A stretch of 64,000 nt of DNA from Oscillibacter sp. GTDB taxonomy: Bacteria > Bacillota > Clostridia > Oscillospirales > Oscillospiraceae. How positions within the stretch are numbered: position 1 is the stretch's first letter; every line of letters begins with the position of its first letter. The translations under genes were made by a program, and so were the position numbers. Below the pieces are notes generated by a model that searched no databases, was not told where the DNA came from, and worked only from the letters and a program-made list of their open reading frames with translations. This document shows positions 17,823 through 25,797 of the stretch, in pieces. The DNA is taken from the NCBI GenBank assembly GCA_022797935.1, contig JAAWLO010000002.1, forward strand, positions 1 through 64,000. Reading direction: 5' to 3'.

Positions 17823-17925
17823 AGGCGATAAAACCAATGTAGGGCAGAACCAGGGACGCCACCAGAGCGATAACCAGTACCACCGCCAGCAGCATGGCCA
17901 CCGTCCGTTTCAGCCGGTTGTTCAC
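17821..17925 (-). CDS. 34-residue single-pass membrane microprotein
   Basis: Too short for the ORF track. GTG start at 17925 with GGAGGAAGAGGT upstream; the GTG overlaps the DUF951 stop as GTGA, so translation is coupled. The peptide begins with a basic N-terminus (NNRLKRT), continues as one hydrophobic helix (VAMLLAVVLVIALVASLVL) and ends PYIGFIA. The stop is next to the terminator. No known family is recognised; membrane insertion is inferred from hydrophobicity. Confidence 0.7.
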   Translation of the reverse strand: MNNRLKRTVAMLLAVVLVIALVASLVLPYIGFIA

Positions 17926-18113
17926 ACCTCTTCCTCCTTTGTCAGGATTTTACGAATACTCTTCTCCGCTTTGCTTCGGGGCAGCATCAATTCATGGCCG
18001 CAGCCCAGGCAGCGGAGCTTGATGTCCATGCCCACCCGCAGAATCTCCCACTGGGTGCTTCCGCAGGGGTGGGGCTTTTTCAGTTCCACATGTTGGTGCA
18101 GACGCAGGTCCAT
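17922..18113 (-). CDS. DUF951 protein
   Basis: 63 aa. A clear match to the DUF951 family (PF06107): HVELKKPHPCGSTQWEILRVG then DIKLRCLGCGHELMLPRSK. Three cysteines (one in HPCG, two in CLGC) could bind zinc. Function is not known; homologues are widespread in Firmicutes. AGGAGG lies before the ATG and the gene has its own promoter. The downstream microprotein is translationally coupled. Confidence 0.9.
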   Translation of the reverse strand: MDLRLHQHVELKKPHPCGSTQWEILRVGMDIKLRCLGCGHELMLPRSKAEKSIRKILTKEEEV

Positions 18114-18150
18114 CCTGTCCTCCTGTCAATCATTTCGGTTTTCCGCATAT

Positions 18151-18179
18151 AGTATAGCATACAAAGTCAATGCCGCCAA
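18151..18179 (-). promoter_or_regulatory. Promoter of the DUF951 unit
   Basis: Minus strand TTGGCG (18174-18179), 17 bases, TATACT (18151-18156). The divergent S1 gene must use overlapping sequence; I could not place its promoter with confidence. Confidence 0.6.
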
Positions 18180-18205
18180 CTGCGGCAGATAGGATGCGAT
18201 TGTCA

Positions 18206-19138
18206 ATGCCGGAAAACAAACTCTATCCACCAGAGGGCCTTCGCCCTCCCGCCGCGTTTACCCTTGCCGGCCTGCGGGAAGCCCAGGAAAGCGGCGCGGT
18301 TTTCGAAGCCCCTGTCCAGCGCTGCGGCGTGGACCACACCCTGTACCTCTCCCTGGGCGGGATCCAGGGGCAGATTCCCCGCCGGGAGGCTGTGGCCCCC
18401 TGGATGAGCGGGGCGGAACGGGAGATTGCGGTGCTCTCCCGGGTGGGAAAGCCCACCTGCTTTACCGTCACCGCCCTGGAGGCCGACGAAAAGGGCGCTC
18501 CCGTTGCGGTTCTCTCCCGCCGGGCGGCCCAGGAGCAGGCCATGGATTACTTCCTGGAGCATCTGACGCCGGGGGCCGTCCTCACGGGGCGGATCACCCG
18601 CCTGGAGAGCTTTGGGGCCTTTGTGGACATAGGCTGCGGCATTGTGGCTATGCTGCCCATTGAGCACATCTCGGTCTCCCGCATTGCCCATCCCCGGGAG
18701 CGGTTCCGGACCGGGCAGAAAATCCGGGCGGCGGTGTGGGCCTTCGACCGGGAGGCCCGGCGGATTACGCTGACCCATCGGGAATTGCTGGGGACCTGGC
18801 TGGAAAACGCCAGCCGCTTCCGGCCCGGGGAGACAGTGCGGGGCGTGGTCCGGACGGTGAAGGAGTACGGCAGCTTTATCGAGCTGGCGCCCAACCTCTC
18901 CGGCCTGGCGGAGACCAGGGTGCCTCTGACCGCGGGAGACGGCGTCTCGGTGTACATCAAGAGCATCCGGTCCGACCGGATGAAGGTGAAGCTTCAGGTG
19001 ATCGAGAAGCTGCCTCCCGCACCGCCGGAGCCTCTGCGGTATCAGATCACCGGCGGCGTCCTGGAGCGCTGGACCTACTCCCCGCCGGACTACGAGAGGG
19101 AGCCGGTGGAGACGGTGTTTACAAGTCCTTCCCCTTGA
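18206..19138 (+). CDS. S1-domain RNA-binding protein
   Basis: 310 aa. Two S1 repeats are visible: residues ~122-195 (GAVLTGRITRLESFGAFVDIG ... LPIEHIS) and ~205-270 (GETVRGVVRTVKEYGSFIEL), preceded by a weaker S1-like N-terminal part. It resembles short S1-like proteins of Firmicutes and should bind RNA, perhaps on the ribosome. The start is uncertain: ATG 18206 has a weak AGGA 11 bases upstream, and ATGs at 18170 and 18194 are alternatives. Its last 20 bases overlap the 3' end of rarA on the opposite strand with no terminator between. Confidence 0.8.
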   Translation: MPENKLYPPEGLRPPAAFTLAGLREAQESGAVFEAPVQRCGVDHTLYLSLGGIQGQIPRREAVAPWMSGAEREIAVLSRVGKPTCFTVTALEADEKGAPVAVLSRRAAQEQAMDYFLEHLTPGAVLTGRITRLESFGAFVDIGCGIVAMLPIEHISVSRIAHPRERFRTGQKIRAAVWAFDREARRITLTHRELLGTWLENASRFRPGETVRGVVRTVKEYGSFIELAPNLSGLAETRVPLTAGDGVSVYIKSIRSDRMKVKLQVIEKLPPAPPEPLRYQITGGVLERWTYSPPDYEREPVETVFTSPSP

Positions 19139-20387
19139 GCTTTTCCCAGTAGGCCTTGGCGGCCTGTTCCGTTTTGTTCTCCCCCCACTGGTAGTACTTC
19201 ACGTCCTTGAGGGCGTCCGGAAGGTATTGCTGGTCCACCCAGTGGCCGGGGAAGAGGTGGGGGTAACGGTAATGCTGCTGGTTGTCGAAACCGGTGGTGT
19301 CGGCGTGGACATTCTGAAGCTGCCGGGGCACGTCCCCGGTGCGGCCCGCCCGGACGTCCGCCCGGGCCTTTCCGATTCCCTCCGTCACGCTGTTGGACTT
19401 GGGGGCGGTGGCCAGGAGAATGGCGGCCTGGGCAAGGGGCAGCTGGGCTTCCGGAAGACCCAGCTGCATGGCGGTGTCCACACAGGCTTTCACAATGGCC
19501 ACGGCCTGGGGATAGGCCATACCCACATCCTCGCTGGCGGAGCAGAGGAGGCGGCGGCAGGGGGTTACCAGGTCCCCGGCCTCCAGGAAGCGGGCCAGGT
19601 AGTGGAGCGCGGCGTCAGGGTCGCTGCCCCGGAGGGATTTCATGAAGGCGGAGGCGATGTCATACAGGGCGTCGCCCCCTTTGTCATAGCGCATGGCGCT
19701 GCGCTGGGAGACCTGGGCGGCGTCCTCTCTGGAAAGAAACAAACCGCCGTTCCTGGGCCGGGCGGCGCTGCTGAGGAGTTCCACGGCGTTGATGGCCTTG
19801 CGCACGTCCCCCCCGCAGGCGGCGGCGATCTGCAGGGGCAGGCCCTCCTCCCAGGAGAGCGGCAGGGGAGACCGCTGTTTTTGGATTTCCAGAGCCCGGA
19901 GGACGGCGGGTTCCGCCTCCTGGGGGGACACGGCTTTGAACTCGAAGACGGTGCTGCGGCTAAGGAGGGCGCTGTAGACATAAAAATAGGGATTTTCCGT
20001 GGTGGAGGCAATGAGGGTCAGCTTGCCGTTCTCCATGAATTCCAGAAGGCTCTGCTGCTGCTTTTTGTTGAAATACTGAATCTCATCCAGGTACAGCAGC
20101 ACGCCGCCGGGAGTCAGCAGGGTGTCCGTCTCGGCGAGAATTGCCTTGACGTCCTGCAGGGAAGCGGTGGTGGCGTTGAGGCGGTAGAGGGTCTTGTGGG
20201 TCTGTTGGGCGACAAGGTTGGCAATGGTGGTTTTGCCGGTGCCGGAGGGACCGTAAAAGACCATGTTGGCTTCCGTGCCGCCTTCAATCAGACGGCGGAG
20301 CACTGCGCCGGGGGCCAGAAGGTGGCGCTGGCCGACGACCTCGTCCAGGGTTTTGGGGCGGATTTCATCCGCCAGGGGGCGCTGCAT
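19119..20387 (-). CDS. rarA: Replication-associated recombination protein A (MgsA/RarA AAA ATPase)
   Basis: 422 aa. AAA+ clamp-loader-like ATPase acting at stalled replication forks. Walker A GPSGTGKTT is near residue 46, Walker B is LLYLDEIQ and sensor 1 is ASTTENPYF; the C-terminal tetramerisation part (YDKGGDALYDIASAFMKSLRGSDPDAALHYLARFL) is diagnostic of the family. AAAGGAGGG precedes the ATG and a promoter lies just upstream. Convergent 3' overlap with the S1-protein gene. Confidence 0.95.
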   Translation of the reverse strand: MQRPLADEIRPKTLDEVVGQRHLLAPGAVLRRLIEGGTEANMVFYGPSGTGKTTIANLVAQQTHKTLYRLNATTASLQDVKAILAETDTLLTPGGVLLYLDEIQYFNKKQQQSLLEFMENGKLTLIASTTENPYFYVYSALLSRSTVFEFKAVSPQEAEPAVLRALEIQKQRSPLPLSWEEGLPLQIAAACGGDVRKAINAVELLSSAARPRNGGLFLSREDAAQVSQRSAMRYDKGGDALYDIASAFMKSLRGSDPDAALHYLARFLEAGDLVTPCRRLLCSASEDVGMAYPQAVAIVKACVDTAMQLGLPEAQLPLAQAAILLATAPKSNSVTEGIGKARADVRAGRTGDVPRQLQNVHADTTGFDNQQHYRYPHLFPGHWVDQQYLPDALKDVKYYQWGENKTEQAAKAYWEKLKGKDL

Positions 20388-20419
20388 GGCGGTCCCTCCT
20401 TTTTGGTTTGTGGGAAGGG

Positions 20420-20448
20420 ATTATATCATACCGGCGGCGGAATTTCCA
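20420..20448 (-). promoter_or_regulatory. Sigma-A promoter of rarA
   Basis: Minus strand TGGAAA (20443-20448), 17 bases, TATAAT (20420-20425). Confidence 0.7.
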
Positions 20449-20514
20449 GCCGGTACGGGAAAATCTTTTGTGAACGGACCCGCAGGGCGGCGTGGTTCAG
20501 GAACGTCCCGCGTC

Positions 20515-21276
20515 TTACAGCCAGAGGCCCCAGTCGCCATAGTCGAATTTGCCGCTGCCGTGACGGAGCTTTCCGCCGGACTGGAGCTGGCGGAAGGCGT
20601 CCCGCATCCGGGTCAGGATTTCCGGCTGTATGTCCAGGGAATGGTGCCCGGGGAAGACCCGCCTGACGGGCAGGGCCGCGGCTTTCTCCAGGGAGGCGAG
20701 ATAGGCCTCCGGGTCCGTGGAGGGATAATAGGCGAAGAGGACATCCTTGTAAACCAGGTCGCCGGTAAACAGATATCCCCGTTCCGCCTCCCAGAAGCAC
20801 AGGTGCCCGGGGGAGTGGCCCGGCGTGTGCAGCGCCGTAACCCTCCGGTCTCCCAGGTCAAGAACGTCCCCGTCCGCCAGAAGACGGGAAGGCGTGCCCT
20901 GGAAGAGCTCATAATTTCTCACATCAAATCCGGCGGGCGGGTCACAGCGGTCCAGAACCATCTCCCGGATGGTCTCAAGGGACAGCGGAAAACCGCCCTT
21001 CAGCCAGTCCAGCTCCGCGGCGTGGGCGCAGAAATCCGGAAAGGATTTGTGGCCGCCGATGTGATCCCAGTGGATGTGGGTGGCGGCTGCTGTAACGGGG
21101 TTGGCGGTCAGCTTTTGTATTTCCGGGGAGATGTCCGAGATGCCCAGGCCCGTGTCAATCAGCAGGCTTCGTCCGGTTCCGTTCAGCAGGTAGCAGTGGG
21201 TCTCCTCCCAGTGCCGGTATTCGCTGATGCAGTAGGTCTGAGAGTCTATTTGGTCAAGGGTGAACCAGCCGTCCAT
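20515..21276 (-). CDS. Metallo-beta-lactamase-fold hydrolase
   Basis: 253 aa from the ATG at 21276 (AAAGGAG upstream); the track's longer form runs into the promoter. Zinc-binding motifs THIHWDHIGG (residues 66-75), TPGHSPGH, GDLVY and PGHHSLD define the glyoxalase-II-like metallo-beta-lactamase superfamily. Substrate is not predictable: lactone, thioester or phosphoester hydrolases all share this fold. Cytoplasmic, no signal peptide. Own promoter. Confidence 0.85.
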   Translation of the reverse strand: MDGWFTLDQIDSQTYCISEYRHWEETHCYLLNGTGRSLLIDTGLGISDISPEIQKLTANPVTAAATHIHWDHIGGHKSFPDFCAHAAELDWLKGGFPLSLETIREMVLDRCDPPAGFDVRNYELFQGTPSRLLADGDVLDLGDRRVTALHTPGHSPGHLCFWEAERGYLFTGDLVYKDVLFAYYPSTDPEAYLASLEKAAALPVRRVFPGHHSLDIQPEILTRMRDAFRQLQSGGKLRHGSGKFDYGDWGLWL

Positions 21277-21405
21277 GTTCGGCTCCTTTCTTCGTGAAAC
21301 GCCGCCGCTTAAACAAACCCATAACGGTCTCGCCGGACCCGTCACAAAAGGCGAAGCGGCTTCGGTCCAGATGGTTGTCTTCCGTGAGGGAGGTATCAGT
21401 TGTTC

Positions 21406-21434
21406 AGTATAGCACATCCCTCCGGCCCAGGCAA
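21406..21434 (-). promoter_or_regulatory. Promoter of the metallo-beta-lactamase-fold gene
   Basis: Minus strand TTGCCT (21429-21434), 17 bases, TATACT (21406-21411). Confidence 0.7.
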
Positions 21435-21466
21435 GCGCCGGAACGGCAGTACAGATCTTTTCTCTT

Positions 21467-21519
21467 CCGGACGGACAAAAAGATTTTTAGTATAATAAAT
21501 TCACAATGCGGACGATATT
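21467..21519 (+). promoter_or_regulatory. galE promoter region with candidate regulator motifs
   Basis: A good -10 (TATAAT, 21491-21496) has no recognisable -35; its place is taken by CCGGACGGA (21467-21475). CGGACGATATT follows at 21509-21519. The same two motifs recur before the sugar-binding protein gene at 25798, with the AraC/PocR regulator lying between the two transcription units. An activator-dependent promoter is inferred. Confidence 0.5.
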
Positions 21520-21643
21520 ACTAATAATGAGTACAATCGTCTCTTCCCATTCGCGCTTGGCGGGCCTACAATAAAACACAGATGGAACTTGAAAATTTTT
21601 CAAATGAGCGGCGGATTTTTCTGTATTGAAAGGAGCGGTTTTT

Positions 21644-22672
21644 ATGTCCATTCTTGTCACCGGCGGCGCGGGTTATATCGGCAGCCATACCTGCGTGGAA
21701 CTCATTCAGGCGGGCTATGAGGTTCTTGTGGCGGACAACCTCTACAACTCCAGCGAGGAGGCCATCCGCCGGGTGGAAAAGATTGTGGGAAAGAAGATTC
21801 CCTTCTTCCAGACCGAGCTCTGCGATATGGAGCAGGTGGAAGCCCTCTTCGCCCAGCACCCGGACATTGACTCCGTGATGCACTTCGCCGGGCTCAAGGC
21901 CGTGGGCGAGAGCGTCGCCAAGCCTCTGGAGTACTATTCCAACAACCTCATCAGCACCCTCTACCTCCTTCAGGCCATGCGGAAACACGGCGTGAAGAAC
22001 TTCGTCTTCTCCTCCTCCGCCACGGTCTACGGCGACCCGGCCACCGTGCCCATCCGGGAGGACTTCCCCGTGGGCGGCACCACGAATCCCTACGGCACCA
22101 CCAAGCTCTTCCAGGAGCGCATTCTCTCCGATTACTGCGCGGCGGACCCCAGCCTGAACGTGGCCCTGCTGCGCTACTTCAACCCCATCGGAGCCCATGA
22201 GAGCGGCCTCATTGGCGAGGACCCCAACGGCATCCCCAACAACCTGGTGCCCTACATCGCCAAAGTGGCGGTGGGGGAACTGGAAAAGGTCCATGTTTAC
22301 GGCAATGATTACAACACCCCCGACGGCACCGGCGTCCGGGATTACATTCATGTCGTCGACCTGGCCAAGGGCCATGTGGCCGCCCTGAAGAAGCTGAAGA
22401 CCAACTGCGGCCTCTTCATCTGCAACCTGGGCACCGGCAACGGATACAGCGTTCTGGACGTGCTCCACGCCTACGAAAAGGCCTGCGGCAAGACCCTGCC
22501 CTACGTGATGGACCCCCGCCGCCCCGGCGATATCGCCACCTGCTACGCTGACCCCGCCAAGGCCCTGAGCGAGCTGGGCTGGAAGGCGGAGCTGGGCATT
22601 GAGGAGATGTGCGCTTCCTCCTGGAAGTGGCAGTCCATGAATCCCAACGGATATAAGGGAGGTTCCAAATGA
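21644..22672 (+). CDS. galE: UDP-glucose (or UDP-N-acetylglucosamine) 4-epimerase
   Basis: 342 aa. Short-chain dehydrogenase fold with NAD-binding GGAGYIGSH (residues 7-15), the catalytic SSSATVYG and YGTTK motifs, and the family C-terminus (RRPGDIATCYADPAKA). It interconverts UDP-glucose/UDP-galactose; many bacterial forms also act on the N-acetyl sugars, which fits the neighbouring genes. The ATG at 21644 has AAGGAG 8 bases upstream. It overlaps the nucleotidyltransferase start (ATGA), and the next two starts are equally tight, so this is a four-gene operon. Confidence 0.92.
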   Translation: MSILVTGGAGYIGSHTCVELIQAGYEVLVADNLYNSSEEAIRRVEKIVGKKIPFFQTELCDMEQVEALFAQHPDIDSVMHFAGLKAVGESVAKPLEYYSNNLISTLYLLQAMRKHGVKNFVFSSSATVYGDPATVPIREDFPVGGTTNPYGTTKLFQERILSDYCAADPSLNVALLRYFNPIGAHESGLIGEDPNGIPNNLVPYIAKVAVGELEKVHVYGNDYNTPDGTGVRDYIHVVDLAKGHVAALKKLKTNCGLFICNLGTGNGYSVLDVLHAYEKACGKTLPYVMDPRRPGDIATCYADPAKALSELGWKAELGIEEMCASSWKWQSMNPNGYKGGSK

Positions 22673-23589
22673 GCAAGCCTGTTCTGGTCATCATGGCCGC
22701 CGGCATGGGCAGCCGGTACGGCGGCCTCAAGCAGCTGGACCCTGTGGGGAATCACGGCCAGCTCATCATTGATTATTCCATTTACGATGCCCGCCGGGCG
22801 GGTTTTGAGACGGTGATTTTCGTCATCAAGCCGGAGATTGAGGCGGACTTCAAGGCCTGCATTGGCGACCGGGTGTCCAAGGTGATGGACGTCCGGTATG
22901 CCTTCCAGCTGAAGGAGGACCTGCCGGAGGGCTACGCGGTTCCGGATGTGCGCCAGAAGCCCTGGGGCACCGCCCACGCCGCCCTGGCGGCCCGGAAGCT
23001 GGTGGACGGTCCCTTTGCCGTCATCAACGCCGACGATTATTACGGTCCCGAGGCCTTCCGGGAGATTTACGCCTACCTCTCCTCCCACGCCGACGGGGCG
23101 CTTTATGAATATGTCATGGTGGGCTACCTGCTGAAGAACACCGTCACGGAGAACGGCACCGTGGCCCGGGGCGTCTGCGAGGAGACGGAAGACCAGTTCC
23201 TCACCCGGGTGACCGAGCGGACGAAAATCGAGAAGGGCGAGCCGCCCCGCTATACCGAGGACGACGGGGCAACCTGGACGGACCTGCCCGGGGACACCAT
23301 TGTCTCCATGAACATGTGGGGCTTTACCCGCAGTTTCCTGGACGAGGCCTGGAACCGCTTCCCCGCCTTCCTGGACAAGGCCCTGGCGGAAAACCCCGCC
23401 AAAGCGGAATACTTCCTGCCCACGGTGGTCAGCCAGCTCATTGACGAGGGCAAGGCCCGGGTGAAGGTTCTGCGGAGCGAGGACAAGTGGTACGGCGTTA
23501 CCTACCGGGAGGACAAGCCCACGGTGGTGAACGCCATTGCGGAAAAGACAAAGGCCGGCCTCTATCCGGACCGGCTGTGGGAGGGCTGA
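22669..23589 (+). CDS. Sugar-1-phosphate nucleotidyltransferase
   Basis: 306 aa. GT-A-like nucleotidyltransferase: VIMAAGMGSRYGGLKQLDPVG at the N-terminus (nucleotide-binding loop), KPWGTAHAAL, and NADDYYG with the metal-binding aspartates. It should join UTP (or another NTP) to a sugar 1-phosphate. Flanked by an epimerase and a NahK-like anomeric kinase, its likely substrate is GlcNAc-1-P/GalNAc-1-P or Gal-1-P, giving a UDP-sugar for GalE. The precise nucleotide and sugar are inferred from context. Confidence 0.82.
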   Translation: MSKPVLVIMAAGMGSRYGGLKQLDPVGNHGQLIIDYSIYDARRAGFETVIFVIKPEIEADFKACIGDRVSKVMDVRYAFQLKEDLPEGYAVPDVRQKPWGTAHAALAARKLVDGPFAVINADDYYGPEAFREIYAYLSSHADGALYEYVMVGYLLKNTVTENGTVARGVCEETEDQFLTRVTERTKIEKGEPPRYTEDDGATWTDLPGDTIVSMNMWGFTRSFLDEAWNRFPAFLDKALAENPAKAEYFLPTVVSQLIDEGKARVKVLRSEDKWYGVTYREDKPTVVNAIAEKTKAGLYPDRLWEG

Positions 23590-23590
23590 G

Positions 23591-24703
23591 ATGAGCGCCG
23601 CAGAAGAGAGACTGCAGGAGGCTCTGGCGGGCTTTGACTTCGGCGCGCCGGTGGCCGGCGCCCTGCGCTACGGCAAGGGCCATATCAACGACACGTTCTG
23701 TGTCCACACCCAGCCGGAAGAGGGCCCCTGCCGCCGTTTCATCCTTCAGCGGATGAGCGCCGCCGCCTTCAAGCACCCGGACGAGCTGATGGAGAACATC
23801 CTGGGGGTGACGGAGTTTCTGGGCCGGCGGATTGCGCAGGACGGCGGAGACCGGAGCCGGGAGGCCCTGACCGTCCTCCGTCCCCGGAACGGCGAGGCCT
23901 TTTTCACGGACAGTGAAGGCGGGGCGTGGCGGGTGTATCCCTTCGTGGAGCATACCATCTGCTATCAGTCGGCGGAGTCGGCGGAGCTGTTTGCCGCCTC
24001 CGGACGGGCCTTCGGCCGGTTCCAGCAGCTGTTGGGCGGCTACCCGGCGGAGACGCTTCACGAGACCATTCCCAACTTCCACAACACCGAGGACCGGCTG
24101 GTCAAGTTTCGGGCCGCCCTGGAGGCGGACGCCCTGGGCCGGGCCAAGGACTGCGGGCCGGAGATTCAGTTTGTGCTGGACCGGGCGGCGGATTGTTCCG
24201 TGGCCCTGGAGGCCATGCGGGCGGGGAAGCTGCCCCTTCGGGTCACCCACAATGACACGAAGCTGAACAACGTCCTGATGGACGAGACAACCCGGGAGGG
24301 CGTGTGCATTATTGACCTGGATACCGTCATGCCGGGACTGGTAATTTACGACTTCGGCGATTCCATCCGGTTTGGCGCCAACCACAGCGCCGAGGATGAG
24401 CGGGACCTGAGCAAGGTGAATCTGGACGTGGACCTCTTTGCCGCCTACACCGGCGCCTTCCTGGAGGGCGCGGGGGGCGCGCTGACCAATCCGGAGATCG
24501 AATACCTGCCCTGGGGAGCCAAGCTGATGACCCTGGAGTGCGGAATGCGTTTTCTGACGGATTACCTGGAGGGGGACCACTATTTCCATACCCAGCGGGA
24601 GGGGCAGAATCTGGACCGCTGCCGCACCCAGTTCAAGCTGGTCTCTGATATGGAGGCTCACTGGGAAGAACTGGAAAAAATCGCAAAGCAGTATCAGACA
24701 TGA
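23591..24703 (+). CDS. NahK-like N-acetylhexosamine 1-kinase (APH-fold)
   Basis: 370 aa. Aminoglycoside-phosphotransferase-fold kinase with catalytic HNDTKLNNVL (220-229), DLDT (242-245) and YDFGDSIR (253-260), the arrangement seen in NahK of bifidobacteria, which phosphorylates GlcNAc and GalNAc at C1. GKGHINDTFCV near residue 29 is the nucleotide-binding loop. In the galacto-N-biose/lacto-N-biose pathway such a kinase works beside a GH112 phosphorylase, but none is visible here. Starts one base after the preceding stop; its stop overlaps the regulator start. Confidence 0.78.
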   Translation: MSAAEERLQEALAGFDFGAPVAGALRYGKGHINDTFCVHTQPEEGPCRRFILQRMSAAAFKHPDELMENILGVTEFLGRRIAQDGGDRSREALTVLRPRNGEAFFTDSEGGAWRVYPFVEHTICYQSAESAELFAASGRAFGRFQQLLGGYPAETLHETIPNFHNTEDRLVKFRAALEADALGRAKDCGPEIQFVLDRAADCSVALEAMRAGKLPLRVTHNDTKLNNVLMDETTREGVCIIDLDTVMPGLVIYDFGDSIRFGANHSAEDERDLSKVNLDVDLFAAYTGAFLEGAGGALTNPEIEYLPWGAKLMTLECGMRFLTDYLEGDHYFHTQREGQNLDRCRTQFKLVSDMEAHWEELEKIAKQYQT

Positions 24704-25557
24704 ATATCCGGTTCGACGAAGAGCGGCTGCGCAAGCTGATTGCCAATCTCAACATCCTCACCGGCCTGCCCGCCAACATTCTGGACCCGGAGGGACGGGA
24801 CATCAACCTCTTCCGGGGCCATCCGCCTTTCTGCCGGATGCTCAACGACCTGCCGGAGGGCCACGCCCGCTGCGTTGCCTGCGACATGTGTAAAATCCGC
24901 CATTACACGGCGGAAAAAGGATTTCAGTTCTACCGCTGCCATGCCGGCATCTGCGAGGCCATCATGCCCCTCTTTGACAAAAAGCGGCCCTTGGCCTATC
25001 TGGCCTTCGGCTGCTATCTGGATGAGAGTCCACGAGAGGAGCAGTGGGCGCAGACGATGGCGACTCTGGACTGGTACCCCGGGGACCTGGCGGCCCTGCG
25101 GGATGCCTTCTTCCAATTCCGCCAGTACTCCGAGCGGGAGGTGCGGGCCTATGCGGAGACGCTGGAGGCCCTGTCCTCCTATATTCAGCTCAAGGGCATG
25201 ATCCTCCAGACGGAGCAGAGCGACCTTCAGAAGCTGGAGCTGCATCTGGAGCAGCACTACATGGAAAAGCTTTCCCTGGAGTCCATTTCCCAGCAGCTCC
25301 ATATTGGCCGGACAAAGCTCTGCGCCCTGGCGAAGGAGCTCTCCGGCGGGCGGACCCTCTCCTGGCTCATTACGCAGCGCCGGATCAACGCCGCCAAGCG
25401 GCTGCTGCTGCAGAGCGGCATGCCCATCTCCGCCGTGGGGGAGGCCGTGGGTATTAGTGATTATAACTATTTTTCCAAGGTGTTCCGCACCGTCACGGGC
25501 ATGACGCCCAGCGCCTACCGGAAAAACTGCCGGAATACGCCCACAGATTTCAGCTAA
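24700..25557 (+). CDS. AraC-family regulator with PocR ligand-binding domain
   Basis: 285 aa. The N-terminal ~150 residues match a PocR-type sensory domain, with the typical cysteine array (CRML, CVACDMC, YRCHAGICEAIMPL) that may hold a metal or ligand. The C-terminal ~100 residues carry two AraC helix-turn-helix motifs (LSLESISQQLHIGRTKLCALAKEL; PISAVGEAVGISDYNYFSKVFRTVTGMTPSAYRK). It probably senses an amino sugar or pathway intermediate and activates the flanking units. Encoded at the end of the galE operon (ATGA overlap), which implies feedback control. Confidence 0.88.
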   Translation: MNIRFDEERLRKLIANLNILTGLPANILDPEGRDINLFRGHPPFCRMLNDLPEGHARCVACDMCKIRHYTAEKGFQFYRCHAGICEAIMPLFDKKRPLAYLAFGCYLDESPREEQWAQTMATLDWYPGDLAALRDAFFQFRQYSEREVRAYAETLEALSSYIQLKGMILQTEQSDLQKLELHLEQHYMEKLSLESISQQLHIGRTKLCALAKELSGGRTLSWLITQRRINAAKRLLLQSGMPISAVGEAVGISDYNYFSKVFRTVTGMTPSAYRKNCRNTPTDFS

Positions 25558-25565
25558 TTCCTACA

Positions 25566-25607
25566 AGCCAGCCAGCCGGATGCCCCGGCTGGTTGGTTAA
25601 TTTTTTG
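25566..25607 (+). terminator. Intrinsic terminator of the galE operon
   Basis: CCAGCCGG and CCGGCTGG pair around a short loop, followed by TTAATTTTTT. Confidence 0.88.
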
Positions 25608-25643
25608 TCGAAGTGCCGCCTTTTTTGATTATTCTCCGCAAAA

Positions 25644-25705
25644 CGGACGATTTTTCTATAAACCGGACGGAATGCTCTATTATTTACAAAATATACAAGT
25701 ATAAT
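25644..25705 (+). promoter_or_regulatory. Promoter region of the sugar ABC operon with candidate regulator motifs
   Basis: TATAAT at 25700-25705 lacks a good -35. CGGACGATTTT (25644-25654) and CCGGACGGA (25663-25671) lie upstream and repeat the motifs of the galE promoter region. The spacing to the -10 differs from that at galE (28 versus 15 bases). Confidence 0.45.
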
Positions 25706-25797
25706 TTTAAGAAAGAGGGGGCCTTTGTGGATTCTTCCCATAGCCCCCGCTGTGCGGCCCGCACAGCAGTAATTTTTAGAAGAAGAGGAGAATGACG

